Part shown: piece after piece, positions 4,468 to 9,417 of the stretch | How positions within the stretch are numbered: the first letter of the stretch is position 1 | How the letters are laid out: the number at the start of each line of letters is the position of its first letter | Translations under genes and position numbers: made by a program | Source: Geothermovivens sp964644845 | Lineage (GTDB): Bacteria > Zhuqueibacterota > Zhuqueibacteria > Oleimicrobiales > Geothermoviventaceae | Length of the DNA: 9,417 nt | NCBI GenBank assembly: GCA_964644845.1 | Contig: CAZXXS010000067.1 | Location: 1 to 9,417 of the forward strand | Direction: 5' to 3' | The notes under the pieces: model-generated | The model's database searches: none | Told to the model about the DNA's origin: nothing | What the model saw: the letters and a program-made list of their open reading frames with translations, nothing else

Positions 4468-7161
4468 GTGAGTGATCAGCGAAAAAGTTTGTTCTTGATC
4501 GACGGTTCGGCGCTGGCTTACCGGTCGTACTTTGCTTTCGTCCGCAATCCACTCATCAACTCAAAAGGCGAAAACACAAGTGCGGTTTTCGCATTTACCA
4601 GATCGCTTCTGAAGATTCTGGACGAAGAGAAGCCGGACTACATGGCTGTTGTGTTTGACACACCTGAGCCGACGTTTCGACACGAAGAATTCGCAGCTTA
4701 CAAGGCGCAACGGCCTCGGATGCCGGACGAGATGTCAGAACAGCTGCCGCGGATCAAGGAGGTGATCCACGCGCTTAATGTTCCGATCGTCGAGTTGCCG
4801 GGGTACGAAGCGGACGACGTGATTGCAACGCTTGCGCGTCGAGCGGCCGAACGCGGGTTGGACGTGACGATCGTGACCGGCGACAAAGACCTGGTTCAGC
4901 TCGTGAACGACCGGATCCGGATTTACAATCCGAAAACGGGTGGAAAGGAGCCCGAGATCATCACTCGGGACACAGCTTCGGAGAAACTTGGCGTTCAACC
5001 AGAACAGATTCCCGACTACCTGGGTTTGGCCGGAGACCAGGTAGACAACATCCCGGGTGTGAAAGGCATCGGTCCCAAAGGAGCCGTGGAGCTGCTCAAG
5101 CAGTTCGGTTCGCTGGAGGGGATTTACGAAAACTTGGAACAAGTAAAACCGCGGTATCGGAAGGCACTGGAGGGGCAACGCGAACAGGCTTTCTTGTCCA
5201 AACAACTTGCGACGGTACGCGCAGATGCCCCTGTCAACATCGATTTGGAAGAGCTCCGCGTTGGCGAGCCTGACCGCGACGCGTTGACGAGACTCTTCAA
5301 GGAACTGGAATTCAAGTCGCTACTCGAACGGTTTACACACAACTCCAACAGTGACGGGGCGGACTACCGCGTGATCCGGACGAGGGAGGAGCTCGTTTGG
5401 CTGGTCGCTGAGCTCCGCAAGGCGGGTACTTTCGCCGTTGACCTCGAGACAACATCACTGAACCCACTTGAAGCCAGGATTGTGGGACTGTCTTTCTCCT
5501 GGCGGGAGGGTTTCGCGTGTTACGTGCCTGTTCGGGCGCCAATCTTCGACCGTCTTGAGCTGAGCGAGACCGACGTGCTCGAGGCCCTCCGACCCATCCT
5601 GGAAAACGAGTCCCTGCGGAAGGTAGGGCAGAACATCAAATACGACTTGCTTGTTCTACGTGGGGCCGGGATCGAGCTCAAGGGCGTGTTCTTCGACACG
5701 ATGGTCGCTGCCTACTTGCTGAACCCTTCGGAACGGCAGCACAACCTGGATTTGCTCAGTCTGGAGTACCTGAACTACAAGAAGATCCCAACCAGCCAGC
5801 TCATCGGCAAACGGGGCAGCAAACAGCTCTCCATGGCCGACGTGCCGGTGGACCAAATTGCGATCTACGCCTGCGAGGATGCTGACATCACCTGGCGGCT
5901 GTACCAACTGCTGGAACCCAAGCTCGACGAAGCCGGACTGGCCCAGCTTTTCTACGACGTGGAAATGCCCCTCGTACTGGTGCTTGCCGACATGGAGCAC
6001 TGGGGCGTGAAGCTTGATGTAGCCTACCTTCGCGAAATGTCCCGGCAACTTGAAGGCCAGCTAAGAGAACTGGAGAGTAAGATCTACGAGCTGGCCGGCG
6101 AGCGCTTTAACATCAGTTCGCCCAAGCAGCTGTCCGTTGTTCTGTTCGAAAAACTGAAACTGCCAGCTCGGCGTCGAACCAAGACGGGCTACTCCACGGA
6201 CGCTCGGGTGCTCGAGGAGCTCGCACGAAAACACCCTCTGCCGAAACTGCTGCTCGAATACCGCGAGCTGGCCAAGCTGAAGTCGACCTACGTGGATGCA
6301 TTGCCACAAATGGTGAATCCGCGGACTGGACGGGTGCACACTTCGTTCAATCAAACAGTGACAGCCACTGGGCGCCTGAGCTCCTCGGAGCCCAACCTCC
6401 AGAACATTCCAATTCGCACGGAAATCGGTCGGCAAATTCGTCGAGCGTTCGTTCCTGAAAAGGGCCACCTACTGCTGGACGCAGACTACTCTCAGATAGA
6501 GCTGCGAATCATGGCCCACCTGTCGGGGGACGTGCGGCTCCGCGAAAGCTTCGAACGTGGCGAGGACGTGCACACCCGTACAGCGGCGTTGGTGTTCGGG
6601 ATTGAGCCTGAGGAGGTTACTCCCGATCACCGTCGCCGGGCCAAAGAAGTGAACTTCGGCATCATGTACGGCATGGGGGCCTACGGTCTCGCCAGACGTT
6701 TGGAAATCACTCCGGACGAAGCGCAGCAATTCATCACTGGCTATTTTGCCAGCTACCCCCAGGTACACGAGTTCATCATGCGGACAATCCAGCGGGCCCG
6801 GGAGCAGCGCTACGTCACCACCTTGTTGAACCGAAGGCGACGTTTGCCCGACATTCTCAGCGAGAACCAGCGGGTGCGTGAGTTTGCCGAGCGAACGGCC
6901 ATCAACACGCCGATCCAGGGAACGGCGGCGGATCTGATCAAAGTGGCAATGATTCGGATCTGGCGGGAGCTGAAGAAGCGGGGTCTGCGGACGAAGATGA
7001 TCCTGCAGGTCCACGACGAGCTGGTTTTCGAAGTACCGACAGAAGAACTCGAAGAAGTGAGAGAACTGGTTCGGCGCGAAATGGAGGGGGCAATCAAGCT
7101 GGATGTGCCCGTGAAAGTGGAGATCGGGGTCGGGCGCAACTGGCTGGAGGCAGCCCATTGA
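4468..7161 (+). CDS. polA: DNA polymerase I, three active domains
   Basis: An 897-residue family A polymerase that fills gaps, removes RNA primers and repairs DNA. The 5' nuclease domain (about 1-290) has the acidic metal sites IDGSA (Asp12), VVFDT (Asp64), EADD (114-117), TGDKD (Asp139, Asp141) and GDQVDNIPGVKGIG (Asp190, Asp193). The 3'-5' proofreading domain (about 300-490) keeps DLE (Asp325, Glu327), GQNIKYD (Asp393) and YACED (Tyr467, Asp471), matching the catalytic set of E. coli Klenow. The polymerase domain has motif A DYSQIELR (Asp673), motif B RRAKEVNFGIMYG (Lys726, Phe730, Tyr734) and motif C QVHDE (Asp850). Phe730 sits where E. coli has Phe762, which is linked to discrimination against dideoxynucleotides. 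The start is GTG 4468, set by GGAGAGG and a promoter. The stop overlaps the epmA start by four bases, so the two are probably co-transcribed and coupled. Confidence 0.98.
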   Translation: MSDQRKSLFLIDGSALAYRSYFAFVRNPLINSKGENTSAVFAFTRSLLKILDEEKPDYMAVVFDTPEPTFRHEEFAAYKAQRPRMPDEMSEQLPRIKEVIHALNVPIVELPGYEADDVIATLARRAAERGLDVTIVTGDKDLVQLVNDRIRIYNPKTGGKEPEIITRDTASEKLGVQPEQIPDYLGLAGDQVDNIPGVKGIGPKGAVELLKQFGSLEGIYENLEQVKPRYRKALEGQREQAFLSKQLATVRADAPVNIDLEELRVGEPDRDALTRLFKELEFKSLLERFTHNSNSDGADYRVIRTREELVWLVAELRKAGTFAVDLETTSLNPLEARIVGLSFSWREGFACYVPVRAPIFDRLELSETDVLEALRPILENESLRKVGQNIKYDLLVLRGAGIELKGVFFDTMVAAYLLNPSERQHNLDLLSLEYLNYKKIPTSQLIGKRGSKQLSMADVPVDQIAIYACEDADITWRLYQLLEPKLDEAGLAQLFYDVEMPLVLVLADMEHWGVKLDVAYLREMSRQLEGQLRELESKIYELAGERFNISSPKQLSVVLFEKLKLPARRRTKTGYSTDARVLEELARKHPLPKLLLEYRELAKLKSTYVDALPQMVNPRTGRVHTSFNQTVTATGRLSSSEPNLQNIPIRTEIGRQIRRAFVPEKGHLLLDADYSQIELRIMAHLSGDVRLRESFERGEDVHTRTAALVFGIEPEEVTPDHRRRAKEVNFGIMYGMGAYGLARRLEITPDEAQQFITGYFASYPQVHEFIMRTIQRAREQRYVTTLLNRRRRLPDILSENQRVREFAERTAINTPIQGTAADLIKVAMIRIWRELKKRGLRTKMILQVHDELVFEVPTEELEEVRELVRREMEGAIKLDVPVKVEIGVGRNWLEAAH
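7146..7150 (+). promoter_or_regulatory. ribosome binding site of epmA inside the polA end
   Basis: GGAGG within the last polA codons lies 7 bases before TTG 7158, whose TTGA overlaps the polA TGA stop. This spacing favours the rare TTG start. The in-frame ATG at 7170 has only a GGGG 2 bases upstream and is the alternative. Confidence 0.65.
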
Positions 7162-8240
7162 GTGGGGAAATGGGGGCAGGCTGGAAGCGGCTTCTGGGAA
7201 ACGCGAAACTGAAAAAGCGTCTGACCCTGCGGGCGCAGATTGTGTCGTCAGTTCGTGCGTTCTTCGAGAGCGAGGGGTTTCTCGAGATTGATGTTCCTGT
7301 GCTTGTACCGCTGCCGGGGATGGAGCCACACCTGGAGCCCGTGCAAGTCGCAGTCCACGACCGGCGCGGGCACGTTTTTCCCTTCTACCTGCACACCTCG
7401 CCGGAGTACGCCCTGAAGAAGCTGCTTGCCGCTGGGTTTGATCGGATCTACGCCCTTACGCATGCTTTTCGGGACGGTGAGGTCTCGCAGACGCACAACC
7501 TGGAGTTCACGTTGCTTGAATGGTACCGTGCGGGGGTGGACTACAACCAACTCATGCGCGACTGCGAAAAGCTGTTCGCCCTCGTCGCCGAAAATCTGGG
7601 GCACGAGGAGTTGCGAATTCGCTACCGGGGTCTGGAAATCGACCTGAGACCACCCTGGCCTCGATTGACGATGAGACAAGCTGTGCAGCGATTTGCGAGT
7701 GTGGACATTTCGGGGCAAACGACGGTCGAAGAACTCGTGGCCATCGCTCACGGCAAGGGGTACCACGAAGCGCGCCCGGACTGGCCGTGGGAAGATCTCT
7801 TCTACCTGATTTTTCTGAACGAGGTCGAGCCCAGATTGCCGCGGGACAGGCCCGTTTTCCTCACGGAGTACCCCGTGCAAATGGGTGCCCTGGCGCGACG
7901 CAAGTCTGGAGACCCCGTGACTGTGGAGCGTTTCGAACTCTACGTCGGGGGCCTTGAGCTCGCGAACGCTTTCAGCGAGCTGACGGACCCGGTTGAACAG
8001 AGGGAGCGTCTGTTGCGGGAAAGGGAAGAAAGGCATCTGTTGGGCCGGACAATCTACCCCGTCGACGAATCCTTCCTTGAAGCGCTTGAAACGGGATTAC
8101 CGCCCGCGGCGGGAATCGCTCTTGGGCTGGATCGGCTTGTGATGCTCTTCACCGACGCGGAGCGGATCGAAGACGTCCTCGCCTTCCCGACAGGTGCCTT
8201 GTTCGAAGACTGGAACAAGAGTTGCCAAAAGGAGAACTGA
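7158..8240 (+). CDS. epmA: EF-P lysine (beta-lysyl) ligase, lysyl-tRNA synthetase paralogue
   Basis: A class II aminoacyl-tRNA-synthetase core of 360 residues with no N-terminal OB-fold anticodon domain, as in EpmA (PoxA/GenX/YjeA). In the best-studied bacteria EpmA attaches (R)-beta-lysine to a conserved lysine of elongation factor P, which helps ribosomes through proline runs. Visible signatures are LEIDVPVLVPLPGMEPHLEP (42-61), YLHTSPEYALKKLL (77-90), motif 2 FRDGEVSQTHNLEFTLLEWY (104-123) with Arg104, ELANAFSEL (267-275), and motif 3 AAGIALGLDRLVML (317-330) with Arg326. The Ala321 of GIALG sits where true lysyl-tRNA synthetases normally have Gly, a feature of EpmA. The start is TTG 7158, with ATG 7170 four codons later as the alternative. 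It is coupled to polA. No efp or epmB gene lies in the window, so the target is inferred from the family. Confidence 0.92.
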   Translation: MSGEMGAGWKRLLGNAKLKKRLTLRAQIVSSVRAFFESEGFLEIDVPVLVPLPGMEPHLEPVQVAVHDRRGHVFPFYLHTSPEYALKKLLAAGFDRIYALTHAFRDGEVSQTHNLEFTLLEWYRAGVDYNQLMRDCEKLFALVAENLGHEELRIRYRGLEIDLRPPWPRLTMRQAVQRFASVDISGQTTVEELVAIAHGKGYHEARPDWPWEDLFYLIFLNEVEPRLPRDRPVFLTEYPVQMGALARRKSGDPVTVERFELYVGGLELANAFSELTDPVEQRERLLREREERHLLGRTIYPVDESFLEALETGLPPAAGIALGLDRLVMLFTDAERIEDVLAFPTGALFEDWNKSCQKEN

Positions 8241-8443
8241 AGGGCCAAGCGACGGGTCGTGCAACGGCAGAGTGCAGGGGCGCTTTGCCACGTGAGTTTG
8301 TCTCAGGGTACGTCCGCGCGCACTTTTCTTGACCGAGCGCTACCGCCTACTCCAGAGGCGAGCCTTCCCGTCGGGCCCTGAGGGCACTTCGCTTGCTGCC
8401 TCCACGACCTGGTCTGCTGACGAATGTTGGGAAGTTTTTTCGG

Positions 8444-8470
8444 GGGAGCAGCTTTTCAACTGGGGCTCCC
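8444..8470. repeat. inverted repeat just after the YjbH-like stop codon
   Basis: GGGAGC (8444-8449) and GCTCCC (8465-8470) flank a 15-base loop. It sits 3 bases beyond the stop of the minus-strand gene, where a terminator is expected. However, on that strand the stem is followed by GAAAAAAC rather than a T-run, so intrinsic termination is doubtful. No better terminator is visible in the 232 bases between the convergent epmA and YjbH-like genes. Confidence 0.35.
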
Positions 8471-8472
8471 GC

Positions 8473-9264
8473 TCAGCGCGAATCGGGTCGCGTTTCCCAA
8501 GCAGACTCGGGGGGCGACGGCCCGTGAACGGGCAGATCTGGCCGCAGGGAGAAGTCGGCGCTGAGTCTGCCGGCCCACGCACGCATGCCGAGAAGCGCAA
8601 GGTCGAGCTCGATTCGCCGCCATTGCACCCGCAGCGCGGCGTTGAACTTTTCCGCGTCGTTCTCGAGAATGAGCGACACATTTTTCCGAGCTTCGAGGAT
8701 CACGCTGCCAAACAAGCCCACCAGCTGGTGCTGCGCCGCCGGTATCTTGTCGGATCCGTAGCCAACACTGAAGAGGCAGGTGCGGTGCAGGATCGTGCGC
8801 CTTCTGGACAACACTACGTAAGAAGCACAGAGGTGCTGAGCCCACTCTTCTCCCACGATTCCGAAGGGATCGTGCAGACCGAGGACAACCGCCGGCCAGC
8901 GGCTCGTCTCCGCGTGAAGCTGAAACCGAAAGAAAGCAAAGCGGTCTCCGATGCCCCAGCGGTTCCCGATGTGGTCCGAACGTAGAATGCCCCACGTCGT
9001 TTCCAGGAACGGGAGGTAGCCGAGGGTGAGGGAGTAGATTTTGTCCCCGAAACGGGGACGTCGGAGCACGGCAAACTGGGCGGGCAGGTAGCCCACCCCA
9101 AGAGACAAACGTGCATCGGGTACGGTTTGAGCGGTGGGCGAGAGTACGGCTCCCGAATACCCAAGGAGACCGTAGGCCGGCCTTGCCCCACTCGATGCCG
9201 AAGGTATCCAGACCAGGAGAAGCAGAAACCACAGAATGGACAGTCCGCGCCCTTCTCGACGCAC
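8473..9264 (-). CDS. YjbH-like outer-membrane beta-barrel protein
   Basis: A 263-residue exported protein. Residues 1-27 form a signal peptide: MRREGR, then a leucine-rich core (LSILWFLLLLVWI), then a small-residue site (SASSGA). The mature part opens with GYSGAVLSPTAQTVPDARLS at 35-54, the 'G.T..I.TPTA...PDG.L..G' pattern that begins YjbH/DUF940-type outer-membrane proteins, followed by alternating strands such as SLTLGYLPFLETTWGI (78-93). Repeated amphipathic strands (123-132, 163-170, 183-203, 207-224) suggest a barrel in the outer membrane. Long YjbH proteins are tied to exopolysaccharide production in enterics; whether this short version does the same is unknown. The start is GTG 9264 after GGAGGGAGG; the frame is open further upstream, but the extra part has no signal peptide. 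The family call is by pattern only. Confidence 0.72.
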   Translation of the reverse strand: MRREGRGLSILWFLLLLVWIPSASSGARPAYGLLGYSGAVLSPTAQTVPDARLSLGVGYLPAQFAVLRRPRFGDKIYSLTLGYLPFLETTWGILRSDHIGNRWGIGDRFAFFRFQLHAETSRWPAVVLGLHDPFGIVGEEWAQHLCASYVVLSRRRTILHRTCLFSVGYGSDKIPAAQHQLVGLFGSVILEARKNVSLILENDAEKFNAALRVQWRRIELDLALLGMRAWAGRLSADFSLRPDLPVHGPSPPESAWETRPDSR

Positions 9265-9267
9265 GAT

Positions 9268-9276
9268 CCTCCCTCC
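9268..9276 (-). promoter_or_regulatory. ribosome binding site deciding the YjbH-like start
   Basis: On the minus strand GGAGGGAGG precedes GTG 9264. The first GGAGG lies 7 bases away, an ideal gap. It places the start directly at the signal peptide and rejects the longer frame that begins at GTG 9366. Confidence 0.75.
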
Positions 9277-9330
9277 GTGAAAAGAACTCGGATGAGCACA
9301 GCAGGTGATTTCAGGACTTGCCGGGCCCCC

Positions 9331-9366
9331 GTGGGACCGCGGCGCAACGTAACACCGCGATCCCAC
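9331..9366. repeat. long imperfect inverted repeat upstream of the YjbH-like gene
   Basis: GTGGGACCGCGG (9331-9342) and CCGCGATCCCAC (9355-9366) pair over 12 positions with one C/A mismatch around a 12-base loop. It lies 67-102 bases before the GTG start. CCCCCGTGG occurs directly at its left edge (9326-9334) and again at 9370-9378. No T-run follows on either strand. It could be an operator, a folded leader, or the terminator of a gene beyond the window. Confidence 0.5.
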
Positions 9367-9417
9367 CTTCCCCCGTGGATCAGGTACGCTACCGACGCCC
9401 GAAGGTGGAGATTGCCG

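Noticed and set aside
6469..7329. 286-codon open frame on the minus strand
   Set aside because: It is a shadow of polA and the start of epmA; all polymerase motifs are on the plus strand.
8329..8985. 218-codon open frame on the plus strand
   Set aside because: It lies antisense to the YjbH-like gene, whose signal peptide, ribosome site and family pattern are much stronger.

Overview
The window is bacterial DNA of fairly high GC content with five real protein genes. From left to right they are: a secreted zinc amidase of the PGRP/Amidase_2 type (+), a citrate synthase (-), DNA polymerase I (+), an EpmA-type lysyl-tRNA-synthetase paralogue (+), and a YjbH-like outer-membrane beta-barrel protein (-). 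The outer-membrane barrel and the exported amidase point to a Gram-negative (diderm) organism. The citrate synthase is of the kind shared with mitochondria and with Geobacter-like bacteria rather than the short type II E. coli enzyme. That hints at a deltaproteobacterial-like or deep-branching diderm lineage, but the window alone does not allow a taxonomic assignment.

Layout. Positions 1-399 hold no convincing gene; an open frame there runs into the amidase gene, whose best start is ATG at 400. The amidase (400-1920) and citrate synthase (2020-3300) converge on a shared hairpin terminator at 1963-1990. Positions 3301-4467 form a 1.17 kb intergenic region between the divergent citrate synthase and polA genes. 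It is packed with short inverted repeats and contains two 55-bp copies (80% identical by hand alignment) of a two-hairpin repeat, which is the most unusual feature of the window. It ends in a clear sigma70-type promoter, TTGACA-17-TACATT, for polA. polA (4468-7161) and epmA (7158-8240) overlap by 4 bases and form a translationally coupled pair. epmA converges with the YjbH-like gene (8473-9264), and the upstream region of that gene carries a long imperfect inverted repeat at 9331-9366.

Functions. The genes are mostly housekeeping: peptidoglycan cleavage, entry to the TCA cycle, DNA repair and replication, and elongation factor P modification, plus an envelope protein of unknown role. I see no defence system, CRISPR array, transposase, rRNA or tRNA gene. 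The parts that are not routine are the structured intergenic repeats, the uncharacterised N-terminal domain joined to the amidase, and the palindromes around the polA promoter.
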